Positions 45,737-53,656 of a DNA stretch of 64,000 nucleotides are shown in pieces. The translations under genes and the position numbers were made by a program. The stretch comes from Fen-1362 sp049516395. GTDB taxonomy: Bacteria; Planctomycetota; Phycisphaerae; Sedimentisphaerales; Anaerobacaceae. How positions within the stretch are numbered: the first letter of the stretch is position 1; each line of letters starts with the position of its first letter. Below the pieces are notes generated by a model. That model did no database searches, was not told the origin of the DNA, and saw only the letters and a list, made by a program, of their open reading frames with translations. Where the stretch lies: assembly GCA_049516395.1 (NCBI GenBank), contig JBEKTD010000002.1, positions 186,001 through 250,000 of the forward strand. The letters are read 5' to 3'.

Positions 45737-46147
45737 TTTCGTAATCTCCAAAAAAATCAAATCTTCTTCTGGCTTTCGTTTCAAAGAGCGCTGCCAACTT
45801 CACATTTTGGGGTGCGCTCTATAAATTCAGCAGACAAACCACAAAGGCGTTATTCAGTTATTCACCGTCGTGACCGTCATCTGTTAACTTATGTCTTCCT
45901 CTGGAGCAAAGTATAATATCGACAATGAACTCCTGCTAACTGCAATCGAATCTAAATTTTTTTCTATGTTACATTCAGGGAAATACTCTCGTCGAATCAG
46001 GAAAAGCCCAATCCGAATACCGCTTTCCCGATGTAACGTCAGGATTCGTCCTCTTGATTGCTCGTAAAGGTGCATTTATTGAGGTCTGTCGCCGTTGTTA
46101 TCAGACCACCATTGGCTGCGGCTGCTTTGCCGCATTTATAGGACCTG
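45737..46147 (-). repeat. Duplicated upstream block, copy 1 (partner 50864-51267)
   Basis: The leader and promoter region of gene A matches that of gene C over about 400 bp with scattered changes and small indels, and the outermost 109 bases (46039-46147 versus 51159-51267) are identical. Similarity stops at 46147/51267. A shared -10-like tatact (revcomp near 45911-45916) and an agagcgc/gcgctct leader hairpin lie within. No other gene is supported in 45737-46309. Confidence 0.85.
45964..46147 (-). pseudogene. Decayed 3' fragment of a module paralog, copy 1
   Basis: Minus-strand translation gives SYKCGKAAAANGGLITTATD, then LNKCTFT and, after a TGA, VFGLGFS, a second TGA and F-D-E-S. This lines up with the module end (YKCSK..AAQFDLDQCTFT..NFGVSFGTFNETADV). 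In-frame stops at 46041-46039 and further down show decay. It was carried along with the duplicated block. Confidence 0.7.
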
Positions 46148-46213
46148 ACAAGGAGATGTTAAAATATGCTGAAATGGGCGATCTCACGAATCTGATTTTA
46201 GCGGATTCTTCGT

Positions 46214-46255
46214 TTTTAAAAAAAGGCAGGGCCGTTTTACACAAACGGCCCTGCC
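46214..46255 (-). terminator. Intrinsic terminator of the GH5 gene B
   Basis: Perfect 13 bp stem ggcagggccgttt/aaacggccctgcc, 5-base loop, then eight T on the minus strand, about 55 bp after the gene B stop. Confidence 0.93.
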
Positions 46256-46309
46256 TGCTTATAACGTCTTGTCAGGTCACTCAAATTACAACCGGTACTT
46301 CAATCTCGC

Positions 46310-48232
46310 TTAATATGACCAGGAGCGACCGGTAACGCGATTAACATCTACTGCCTCATTGAAATCGGCAAAGCTGATGCCGAACCGTATTGGATTCGAC
46401 GTAGAGTTAATCGCATTTGCCTTACTTACCGATAACGTAAACGTCGCCTTGTCTATATCCACCTGTGCCGTAACAACTTCCGGGGCACCATTGGCGTCAT
46501 TGACATCTTTGGCGCATTTATATAAATGCCCGGTTTTAGACGCCTTAAACTTGCCCGGCGCAACATTGAACAGTTGGTTACCCCAGACAAAGTTGACGTC
46601 ATAATTGCACAGGTTGACATTGGTGTCTATCACCGCAATATCTCCCGTAACAGACAGCGTGTCGGAGAACCCTTTTATGTTATGCTTGGCCTTTGCCTTG
46701 TTTACGACAAGCGTGTCTTTATACAACCTCATAAGGCGGGTTGGTATAAGCGTCTTTGTGCCGTTGACTATCGTCTCACCGGCATGCCCCTTCAGTTCAT
46801 AGCTGCCCATAGCGAATTTCAACTCAAGCGGGCAGGCAAGACCCGTCAGATTAAGGTTCTTGCCGGTTATAGCAAAAGTCCCTTTACGGAAATCCAGCGT
46901 AAGGGAAGTAATTTTGCCCATCTTGCCTTTGATAAGTTTGCCCGTGTGTGTGTACTTGTGTTTGCTGTTCACCACCGTAGAGTTGAAATCGTTTAAATCT
47001 TCCGTGTAAACAACATAATCCTCGGTCACCGAGGTAATTGTGGCTGTCACCGTGTTGATACCGTTAATATCGGTTGGCGGGATAATGGTTCCCGAGGCCG
47101 CGAAGGTATCCTTCATATCATTGTAATCGTTAACATCCCTTGCCTGGGTTTTGCCGGCCGTAACACTGCACTTACTGATTATCGCGCCGCCGCTTGCTTG
47201 GTAAAGCCAGTCCTTCACGAAACCGCCCATTTCGCCGGGACCGACTCGAAGCGTCCAATTTGTGTTGAACATAGGCGGCCCCCAGTCGCAACTGGCGACC
47301 CATGCGATACTGCCTATTCCAATTCCCTCAACAAATTCTTTCAGCGGCTGGCCATAATTGGAAATCGTCCCATTGGTTATATAATCGTTCGGGTCCGACG
47401 AGGACTCGAACCCCCATTCGCCCATTATGACAGCATGTGCTGCGGCGGCGGAAGTAATAGTACTCGTGTAGTACAGCTTGTTGGAAAGCCAATGAGTAGG
47501 ATAGATATGAGAAACATAAACGACGTTGCCATCGCTTACAGGGGCGGTGGCCGTCGGCCCAATAATCTGACACCATCGCGGTGTGCCGACAAAAATGAGA
47601 TTATCAGGCGCTGATGCCCGCACAATACCAATCCATGTCTCCATATCAGATTTAACGCTGTTCCAGCCGGCCGCGTCGGAACCCACAGTATTAATCGGCT
47701 CATTGAAAAGCTCAAAAATGACGTGGGAATCATCTTTAAACCTCGGCGCCATATAAGTCCAGAACGCGCTTGTTGACGCAACGTGGTCGTAGGTATTCGC
47801 GACATAGTGCCAGTCGATGTCCACGTAAACCTCCTTCTCAGCGCAATAATCAACAACTGTTCTGAGAAGATTATATAAATCATTATTGTCCGGGCTAAAG
47901 GGATGAGGCCACCCGCTTACCGAATCAGGCGGTGCAATCATAATTCTGATTATCTTTGTGTACCAGCCGGGAGAATTACCTTGAGTATCATTGGGGTCAG
48001 TAATGCGGTCAACCATATTTAGTGCGCCGCCTTCCCACTCTTGGAGAAAGCCGAGGTCAATCATGGCAACGCCCCTGAGAATGACAACGTTTCCATTGGG
48101 GTCTTTGACTTTATTGCCCTCTACGTGCAATCGCGGCGGGACGGCATATAGCGGCGGGATTAAACAAAGAAGTGCGCATGCGAAGAGAACCAAACAGACA
48201 TCATTGCCAAGCCCTCTTCCTGTCTTCTTCAT
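46310..48232 (-). CDS. Secreted GH5 family glycoside hydrolase with the shared C-terminal module (gene B)
   Basis: A 640-residue exported protein. A signal peptide (to about residue 30) leads directly to a GH5 TIM barrel (~33-345): LHVEGNKVKDPNGNVVILRG, VDIDWHYVA (conserved His), VIFELFNEP with acid/base Glu178, VSHIYPTHW, and IMGEWGFES with nucleophile Glu272, then IAWVASCDWGPPMF. All core GH5 residues are present, so it should cleave a beta-glucan or mannan. Residues 354-640 are the shared module. Unlike A and C there is no N-terminal CBM-like domain. It lies 105 bp after gene C, with a hairpin between, and ends at a strong terminator; it probably depends on gene C's promoter. Confidence 0.9.
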   Translation of the reverse strand: MKKTGRGLGNDVCLVLFACALLCLIPPLYAVPPRLHVEGNKVKDPNGNVVILRGVAMIDLGFLQEWEGGALNMVDRITDPNDTQGNSPGWYTKIIRIMIAPPDSVSGWPHPFSPDNNDLYNLLRTVVDYCAEKEVYVDIDWHYVANTYDHVASTSAFWTYMAPRFKDDSHVIFELFNEPINTVGSDAAGWNSVKSDMETWIGIVRASAPDNLIFVGTPRWCQIIGPTATAPVSDGNVVYVSHIYPTHWLSNKLYYTSTITSAAAAHAVIMGEWGFESSSDPNDYITNGTISNYGQPLKEFVEGIGIGSIAWVASCDWGPPMFNTNWTLRVGPGEMGGFVKDWLYQASGGAIISKCSVTAGKTQARDVNDYNDMKDTFAASGTIIPPTDINGINTVTATITSVTEDYVVYTEDLNDFNSTVVNSKHKYTHTGKLIKGKMGKITSLTLDFRKGTFAITGKNLNLTGLACPLELKFAMGSYELKGHAGETIVNGTKTLIPTRLMRLYKDTLVVNKAKAKHNIKGFSDTLSVTGDIAVIDTNVNLCNYDVNFVWGNQLFNVAPGKFKASKTGHLYKCAKDVNDANGAPEVVTAQVDIDKATFTLSVSKANAINSTSNPIRFGISFADFNEAVDVNRVTGRSWSY

Positions 48233-48272
48233 TCCTTTTTAACCTTTCAAAATCCTGATACAGACCTATAAA

Positions 48273-48301
48273 GGCGAACCCGGTATTTAGCCGGGTCCGC
48301 C
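48273..48301 (-). terminator. Hairpin between genes C and B
   Basis: Stem ggcgaacccgg/ccgggtccgcc (11 bp with one mismatch, 7-base loop). On the minus strand it is followed by ttta only, so it may terminate weakly or protect the upstream mRNA. Confidence 0.45.
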
Positions 48302-48337
48302 GTCGTTATTCTTTTTCTTACCGGCATTCCGACTCGC

Positions 48338-50863
48338 TTACCAGGAACGACCGGTAACGTGATTGACGTCAGCCGTCTTGCTGAAGGTATCGAAACTCAC
48401 GCCAAAATTAGCGTCAGCAGGACCTGCGAAAACAGAACTCGCTTTGCTTACAGATACCGTGAACGTACACTGGTCGAGGTCAAATTGTGCCGCTATCAAA
48501 CTGTTCGGGTCCTCTGCCGGGTGTATCTTGCTGCACTTATATACATGCCCTGTCTTGGATGCCTTAAAGCTGGCAAGAGCAGGGGTCACATTTCCTGGAA
48601 TTGTCAAGGTCTTGGTAGGCGTACCGTTTTGGTCGCCCCATGCCAGAACAACATTTTTAGTTACAAGATTCGGCTCATTGGTATTAAGGTTCATATCCTC
48701 TACCGCAATATCTCCCGTAACGGACAGCGTGTCGGATGACGCCTTTTTGCTGTTATGCTTGGCCTTTGCCTTGTCTACGATAAGCGTGTCTTTATACAAC
48801 CTCATAAGGCGTGTAGGTATAAGCGTCTTTGGGCCGTTGACTATCGCTTCGTTGACATCGCCCGTCAGGGTATAGTAACCCATGTTGAACGTCAGCTGCA
48901 GCGGGCAGGCAAGACCCGTCAGGTCGATGCTCTTTGAACTCAACGAGAAAGTCCTTTTGTTGAAATTAAGCGCCAGTGCGGTAATCGCTCCGCTGCCGCC
49001 CTTGGGTATCTTATGCGTGTAACTGAGTGTTCCCTTGCTTGAACTCACCTTCGAAGTAGAGCTGTTTATGTCGAGGGGCTCGGTATGAATAACGTTACCA
49101 TCAGCCAATGACGTGATAGTAACAATTATCTCGGACAATTTACTGAGGTCCGGAGAACAGTTGGAGAACGTCCCCGATGCGGTGATGGCATCCTGCCCCT
49201 GGATTTTGCCGGCCGTTACAGTGCACTTCTTGGTCGTCAGGGTTACAATCCGGTCGGCGTTCCTTTTCTCATAGAGCCAGTCCTTTACAAAACCGCCAAA
49301 TGCGCCTTCGCCTGCAACGAGCTGCCAGTTCGGGTCAAACATATGCGGCTCCCAGTTGGCAGCCGCCCACACGGCGACACTGCCGACCCCCAGACCTTCA
49401 AGGTAATCCAGCAATGGCTGTCCGAAGTTATCAACTGTGCCGTAACACCACGAGTTCACATCATTCGAATCGAACCCCCACGCAGTCATAATAACCGGAT
49501 GCACCGCGGCACAAGGCGTGATATTCTGAGTAGTAATCCAGGCCTGACCGCCGCTTCCAAGCCATGTCGCCGGATACACGTGGGCAGAATAAACGACATT
49601 GGGGTCATTAATAGGATCGGTAGCTGCGTTCGCAATGCCTTGCGCAAAGTCCGTCCCGGCTACAAGGACAAGATTATGCGGCGCATGGGCTCGCACCGTG
49701 TTGACCAGCGTTTGCATATTTGTCTTGACGGTCGTCCACCCGCTGGAGCCGGTATCTTTCGGCTCGTCGAAAAGCTCGAAAAGAACGTTGGGATCATCCG
49801 CAAATTTGTTCGACATATAATCCCAGACCGCATTCGCCTCGGCAATTTTGTTGTGGATGAAATCCTGCTCTCTCAGGCAGATAATTGTATAGACCCCGTT
49901 TTCTTTATCATAATCAGCCGCCTGCTTCAGGGCTTCATATACCAGCTCGTTATTGGGGTCATCGGGGTTAAGAGGATTGAATACCAGCGGGCTGTTCGTA
50001 ACATACGAATCATTTGGACAAACCAGGTACCTGATGACTTTCGGATACCATCCCGGAGAATTCGAATTAGGGTCGCTTTTGTTCGTAACACGGTCAATAA
50101 AACCGTTTATATCGTACCATTCTTTCAACATCCCTATATCAATCGTCCCGAGGCCTCTGAGCGTAACTACGTGTTCATTGGCATCTTTTATTTTATTGCC
50201 TTCCACGTGCAGCGGCGAAAGCGGCGTCACAAGCCGAATGTTGTCGAAATAGAAATGCCCCACGCCTAAGTCACCACTATTTTCCTGTACGGAAATGATA
50301 AGTTGTAAATAAGTGGCGCCCGTGAGGTCGTAATCGGAAATATCGAGCGTGTAGGTCTTGGCTGCGTCGCCAGCCCACGCACCCCAGTCCAAAGAGGCCT
50401 GCAAGCCGGTGTTCCTGTCTATTGCCGTAGTGTTGGTCCATTCCTTCCAGCCGGATGCACCATCACTGTTTAAGGCAATCTTAGCCGCAACCTCGGTCCA
50501 GGGCTGGGACGGCCACTCTGATGCAATCATCGTCAGGTCAAACTGAAGCTTCGTGTTGGTCAGAAACAATGGCACTGCCGGAAAATTGTATTGAAGGTCC
50601 CAGAATCCGGTATTATCGGGTGTAAGCTGGAGACTTCCGTGATCTCTCGTGACCCCAGTTGAGCTGCCAGAAACAAGAATAGCGGTTGCATCATCTTGCC
50701 CGGGGACCCAACCGTCGTTGCTATCAGGGTTCTCGAAATTGCCTATTACCAGGCCGTAGCCGGTGGAAACCAATCCGAGCATCAGGCCAAAACATACAAC
50801 AATCGCAGTTGACCAGGCACGGATGCCTTCAGTATGAGCTGTTTTCTTTGCGTTTGATGGCAT
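48338..50863 (-). CDS. Secreted CBM-like + degenerate GH5 + shared module protein (gene C)
   Basis: An 841-residue exported protein. ATG 50863 follows GGAG; the signal peptide is nearly that of gene A. Residues ~35-205 are a CBM-like sandwich (VIGNFENPDSNDGW to HFYFDNIRLVTP), ~208-535 a GH5-type barrel (LHVEGNKIKDANEHVVTLRG), and 546-841 the shared module. The barrel lacks key GH5 residues. The nucleophile motif reads IMTAWGF, with Ala461 where gene B has Glu272; the acid/base motif is FELFDEP (Asp366-Glu367) instead of NEP; and the strand-3 His is gone (ICLREQDF). It is probably a non-catalytic glycan-binding protein. An active enzyme using other residues cannot be excluded. Confidence 0.87.
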   Translation of the reverse strand: MPSNAKKTAHTEGIRAWSTAIVVCFGLMLGLVSTGYGLVIGNFENPDSNDGWVPGQDDATAILVSGSSTGVTRDHGSLQLTPDNTGFWDLQYNFPAVPLFLTNTKLQFDLTMIASEWPSQPWTEVAAKIALNSDGASGWKEWTNTTAIDRNTGLQASLDWGAWAGDAAKTYTLDISDYDLTGATYLQLIISVQENSGDLGVGHFYFDNIRLVTPLSPLHVEGNKIKDANEHVVTLRGLGTIDIGMLKEWYDINGFIDRVTNKSDPNSNSPGWYPKVIRYLVCPNDSYVTNSPLVFNPLNPDDPNNELVYEALKQAADYDKENGVYTIICLREQDFIHNKIAEANAVWDYMSNKFADDPNVLFELFDEPKDTGSSGWTTVKTNMQTLVNTVRAHAPHNLVLVAGTDFAQGIANAATDPINDPNVVYSAHVYPATWLGSGGQAWITTQNITPCAAVHPVIMTAWGFDSNDVNSWCYGTVDNFGQPLLDYLEGLGVGSVAVWAAANWEPHMFDPNWQLVAGEGAFGGFVKDWLYEKRNADRIVTLTTKKCTVTAGKIQGQDAITASGTFSNCSPDLSKLSEIIVTITSLADGNVIHTEPLDINSSTSKVSSSKGTLSYTHKIPKGGSGAITALALNFNKRTFSLSSKSIDLTGLACPLQLTFNMGYYTLTGDVNEAIVNGPKTLIPTRLMRLYKDTLIVDKAKAKHNSKKASSDTLSVTGDIAVEDMNLNTNEPNLVTKNVVLAWGDQNGTPTKTLTIPGNVTPALASFKASKTGHVYKCSKIHPAEDPNSLIAAQFDLDQCTFTVSVSKASSVFAGPADANFGVSFDTFSKTADVNHVTGRSW

Positions 50864-51267
50864 TTTCGTAATCTCCAAAAAAAATAAATCTTCTTCTGGC
50901 TTTCGTTTCAAAGAGCGCTGCCAACTTCACATTTTGGGGTGCGCCCTTATCAGCAGATAAATTACAAAGGCGTTATCAATATCTATCGAGGTGGTCATCA
51001 TCTGTTAATGCACGTCTTTCCCTACAGCAAAGTATAATATCGACAATGAACTCCTGTTAACTGCAATCGAATCTAAATTCCTTCTATGCTACATTCAGGG
51101 AAATGCTCTCGCTGAATCATGAAAAGCCCAATCCGAATACCGCTTTCCCGACATACCGTCAGGATTCGTCCTCTTGATTGCTCGTAAAGGTGCATTTATT
51201 GAGGTCTGTCGCCGTTGTTATCAGACCACCATTGGCTGCGGCTGCTTTGCCGCATTTATAGGACCTG
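50864..51267 (-). repeat. Duplicated upstream block, copy 2 (partner 45737-46147)
   Basis: The promoter/leader region of gene C. The tatact element (revcomp near 51031-51036) and leader hairpin are conserved with copy 1. In the hairpin the only stem change turns an A-U pair into a G-U pair in the minus-strand RNA. The outer 109 bases are identical to copy 1. Apart from the pseudogene fragment there is no gene in 50864-51394. Confidence 0.85.
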
Positions 51268-51347
51268 CCCGGCTTGGCCGTAAAGCCAACTGCGGGCAGT
51301 TTAAAGGTCTGGTCGGCAAAAGTTCGGCAACCGAGGTCCTCTGTTAC
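51084..51347 (-). pseudogene. Decayed 3' fragment of a module paralog, copy 2
   Basis: The minus strand keeps one reading frame from VTEDLGCRTFADQTF through GFTAKPGRSYKCGK and DLNKCTFT to a TGA at 51161-51159. In the same frame it then gives VFGLGFS, another TGA, and FSESISLNVA before TAG at 51086-51084. The order and motifs match the last ~85 residues of the shared module (VTEDVVLTWGD, FKASKTGHVYKCSK, FDLDQCTFT, NFGVSF). It is the remnant of a fourth family member upstream of gene C, and extends further than copy 1. Confidence 0.72.
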
Positions 51348-51394
51348 GGCGCAGCCGTCGTCATCGAGCCGGAAAAATAAGCGGATAAATCCTG

Positions 51395-52015
51395 TTAGTG
51401 ATTATTGTGCTGCTCGTGCTGTTCGATGAATTTGGAACCGGTGCGAATATAGACGAGCGTTGCAATGATGGCCGCACCTGCCGCAGACCACCATAAGACC
51501 CGCACAAAATAAACCCACCAGTGAAAAACTGTGGAGACCTCCGGCGCTATTAATATCGCCGCCACCATTGACAACTGAAGAGCCGTGGACGCCTTTCCCG
51601 CAAAAACCGGAACAACAAGGACTTTATCCGTAAGAAAATAGACAATCAAAAAACCGATGAATATGAGGACGTCTTTGCCGATAATCAGTACGACCACGGT
51701 TGGCGGCAGGATGAAACCGGCGACGCCGGCGTGGTGCGAGGCAAGGAGCAAAGAAGCGGAAGTAATGAGCAGCTTGTCGGCTGTCGGGTCAAGAAACGTC
51801 CCTAACCTAGTCGTCTGCCCATTTTTACGCGCCAGATACCCGTCGATACCGTCACTTATCGCCATCAGGAAAAATATCGCCACAGCCGAATAACGAATCA
51901 GGTGCCGGATATGCTCGCTCAGCTCAGCGTCGTTTATCTGGAGCATACAACTGACAAACGGCGCTATCAGCAGTATCCTCAGAATGGTTATTCTGTTTGC
52001 CCAGCTTAATGTCAT
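51395..52015 (-). CDS. pgsA: CDP-diacylglycerol--glycerol-3-phosphate 3-phosphatidyltransferase
   Basis: A 206-residue inner-membrane CDP-alcohol phosphatidyltransferase. The family signature D-G-x2-A-R-x8-G-x3-D-x3-D is complete (DGYLARKNGQTTRLGTFLDP followed by TAD). N-terminal NRITILRILLIAPF is typical of PgsA. Four to five membrane segments fit the family. It makes phosphatidylglycerol-phosphate, the precursor of the MprF substrate. The C-terminal tail is His/Gln rich (FIEQHEQHNNH). Phosphatidylserine synthase is an alternative but less likely from the N-terminus. It is unrelated to the secreted array upstream. Confidence 0.9.
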   Translation of the reverse strand: MTLSWANRITILRILLIAPFVSCMLQINDAELSEHIRHLIRYSAVAIFFLMAISDGIDGYLARKNGQTTRLGTFLDPTADKLLITSASLLLASHHAGVAGFILPPTVVVLIIGKDVLIFIGFLIVYFLTDKVLVVPVFAGKASTALQLSMVAAILIAPEVSTVFHWWVYFVRVLWWSAAGAAIIATLVYIRTGSKFIEQHEQHNNH

Positions 52016-52137
52016 CTTCTATTCACGATTCATTATAGTATTTTTTATTGCCCGCCTGTGCTGAATTATACCGGCACAAAACACAATCTGCCAACTTATA
52101 ATCTTGCTGATATCGGCGGAAGCGTTATAATTCATCC

Positions 52138-52222
52138 TTCGTAGTAGTTCCGTTTCTGGCGGGACTTTTGCTTCGTAGTGAAGATAGCGATAATTTGCTG
52201 TTTCGCAGAATACTACTACGGA
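52138..52222. repeat. Palindromic intergenic element
   Basis: Arms ttcgtagtagt (52138-52148) and actactacgga (52212-52222) pair over 11 positions with one G-T. Smaller hairpins inside include cttc-gtagt-gaag. It looks like a REP/MITE-type palindrome just upstream of pdxJ. No T-run follows, so it is not a terminator. Confidence 0.55.
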
Positions 52223-52254
52223 GAATGGATTGACCTGCTTTTAAGGTAAATAAT

Positions 52255-52983
52255 ATGGCAGTTCTAAATGTAAATATCGACCACATAGCAACGGTGAGAC
52301 AAGCCAGACACGCCGATGAGCCGGACCCTGTCTGGGCGGCGGCAGAATGTGAATTGGCCGGGGCTAACGGGATAACTACCCACCTTCGACAGGACAGGCG
52401 ACATATCAACGACCGCGATGTGCAGGTGCTTAAAGAGACGATTGTCTCCAAATTCAATCTCGAAATGTCGATGGAAGAAGAGATTGTCCGCATCGCCGAA
52501 GGGGTTGAGCCCCAGCAGGTAACGCTCGTGCCGGAGAAAAGAGCGGAATTGACCACCGAAGGCGGACTCGATTGCGTATCCTGCGGCACACGCCTGAAAG
52601 AGGTCGTCAGAAGAATGCACGCAAGGGGCATATTGGTCAGCGCGTTTATCGTGCCGGAAAAAGAGCAGATAGCCGCCGCGGCAAGATTCGGCTGCGACGC
52701 CATCGAGCTTCACACCGGGCAATATGCCAACGCGAAAACCGAAAAAGATATTTACCAGCATCTCAAGTGGCTGGAGGCAGGCAGAGATTTGGGTATAAAA
52801 AAGGGAATGATTGTGCACGCCGGGCATGGATTAACGTATCGCAATATCGGCCCTATTGCCGCGATGGAAGACCTGAGTGAATTAAATATCGGGCACAGCA
52901 TCATCGCCAGAAGTATGTTTGTCGGGATACGAGAAGCGACAACCGAAATGATTCGGCTGATTGATAAGTTCGGCAAACACTGA
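52255..52983 (+). CDS. pdxJ: Pyridoxine 5'-phosphate synthase
   Basis: A 242-residue TIM-barrel enzyme that condenses 1-deoxyxylulose 5-phosphate with 3-amino-2-oxopropyl phosphate to give pyridoxine 5'-phosphate (DXP-dependent vitamin B6 route). Signature blocks are LNVNIDHIATVRQAR, GITTHLRQDRRHI, VTLVPEKRAELTTEGGLD, IELHTGQYAN, VHAGHGLTYRNI and LNIGHSIIARSMFVG. Length is standard. An AAGG site lies before the ATG, and a terminator follows. No other B6 gene is in view. Confidence 0.97.
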   Translation: MAVLNVNIDHIATVRQARHADEPDPVWAAAECELAGANGITTHLRQDRRHINDRDVQVLKETIVSKFNLEMSMEEEIVRIAEGVEPQQVTLVPEKRAELTTEGGLDCVSCGTRLKEVVRRMHARGILVSAFIVPEKEQIAAAARFGCDAIELHTGQYANAKTEKDIYQHLKWLEAGRDLGIKKGMIVHAGHGLTYRNIGPIAAMEDLSELNIGHSIIARSMFVGIREATTEMIRLIDKFGKH

Positions 52984-53031
52984 TTCTCGATACTGGATTC
53001 TGGATACTCGATACTCGATTTTAGATACTCG
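52984..53031. repeat. Iterated GATACTCGAT-type repeat
   Basis: Five or so imperfect copies of a 7-10 base 'gatactcgat / gatactgg' unit fill the space between the pdxJ stop and its terminator. Confidence 0.6.
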
Positions 53032-53063
53032 ATGCGGCGGGATAAAACCTGCCGCATTTTTTT
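53032..53063 (+). terminator. pdxJ terminator
   Basis: Stem atgcggcggg/cctgccgcat (10 bp with one G-T pair), 6-base loop, then seven T on the + strand. Confidence 0.88.
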
Positions 53064-53580
53064 ATTGTCTGGAACGAACGATGTAATCGGCTGTGAGGCG
53101 TTTTCCAGAGGGGCAGATAACGGTAACGTGGAGGATGCAGTTTTCAGCGGAGGATTTTTGCAGGGGCAGGGAAAACAGATATGCGCGGAGAAAGTCCTGC
53201 CAGAAACTGTTGTTAACAGCGGGGTCGGTGAGGTCGATATCGGGCCAGACGATTAGGCGTTTGCCTTTCAGGTCGGCGGAACGCTGGAGCCGCTGAAAAA
53301 GTTCAAAGCGAAAGACAACAGGGGCCTTGATTTGAGAGTCGAAGGCGTCGATAAGGCAGACGTAGGCGTTAATGGTAGAATCGCGGTCGGCGGCAGAGGC
53401 AGGGGCGATGTAGGTAATGGGAAGGACGTCGATTCGAGCGGGGCCGAAATGGGAGCAGGGGGTAGAATCATGGAATAGTGTGGGTGAGGACTCGGCGCCT
53501 GGCGGCTGGGTTGAGCAGCCGGCGTAAAATGCGATTGCGAGAACAAAAAACAGTTTCGTCAGAAACGATATAGTTTTCAT
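53062..53580 (-). CDS. Lipoprotein, unknown function
   Basis: A 172-residue protein with a lipoprotein signal MKTISFLTKLFFVLAIAFYA followed by GC (lipobox FYAGC). The mature part has RIDVLPITYIAPAS, NAYVCLIDAFDSQIKAPVVFRFELF, RLIVWPDIDLTDPAVNNSFW and LRAYLFSLPLQ, a pattern of beta strands. No named family is recognised. A GTG eight codons earlier is the alternative start. The stop codon touches the tail of the pdxJ terminator. Confidence 0.7.
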   Translation of the reverse strand: MKTISFLTKLFFVLAIAFYAGCSTQPPGAESSPTLFHDSTPCSHFGPARIDVLPITYIAPASAADRDSTINAYVCLIDAFDSQIKAPVVFRFELFQRLQRSADLKGKRLIVWPDIDLTDPAVNNSFWQDFLRAYLFSLPLQKSSAENCILHVTVICPSGKRLTADYIVRSRQ

Positions 53581-53656
53581 AAATATGGGCAGTATTAACG
53601 ACACCTGCTATATTATTTCGGCGAGCGTTTTGGGTTTAGTTGAATGAAAAACGGGT

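Noticed and set aside
46054..46335. A + strand frame starting MIARKGAFIEVCRR, shared with 51174-51380, looking like a duplicated small gene.
   Set aside because: It is antisense to the module pseudogene fragment; the two frames diverge abruptly at the duplication border and neither has a ribosome site.
51084..51161. Two in-frame TGA codons shared by both pseudogene copies suggested stop-codon recoding.
   Set aside because: TGA is the normal stop of intact genes here (queA, the RND adaptor), and the downstream part ends early without the module's last residues.
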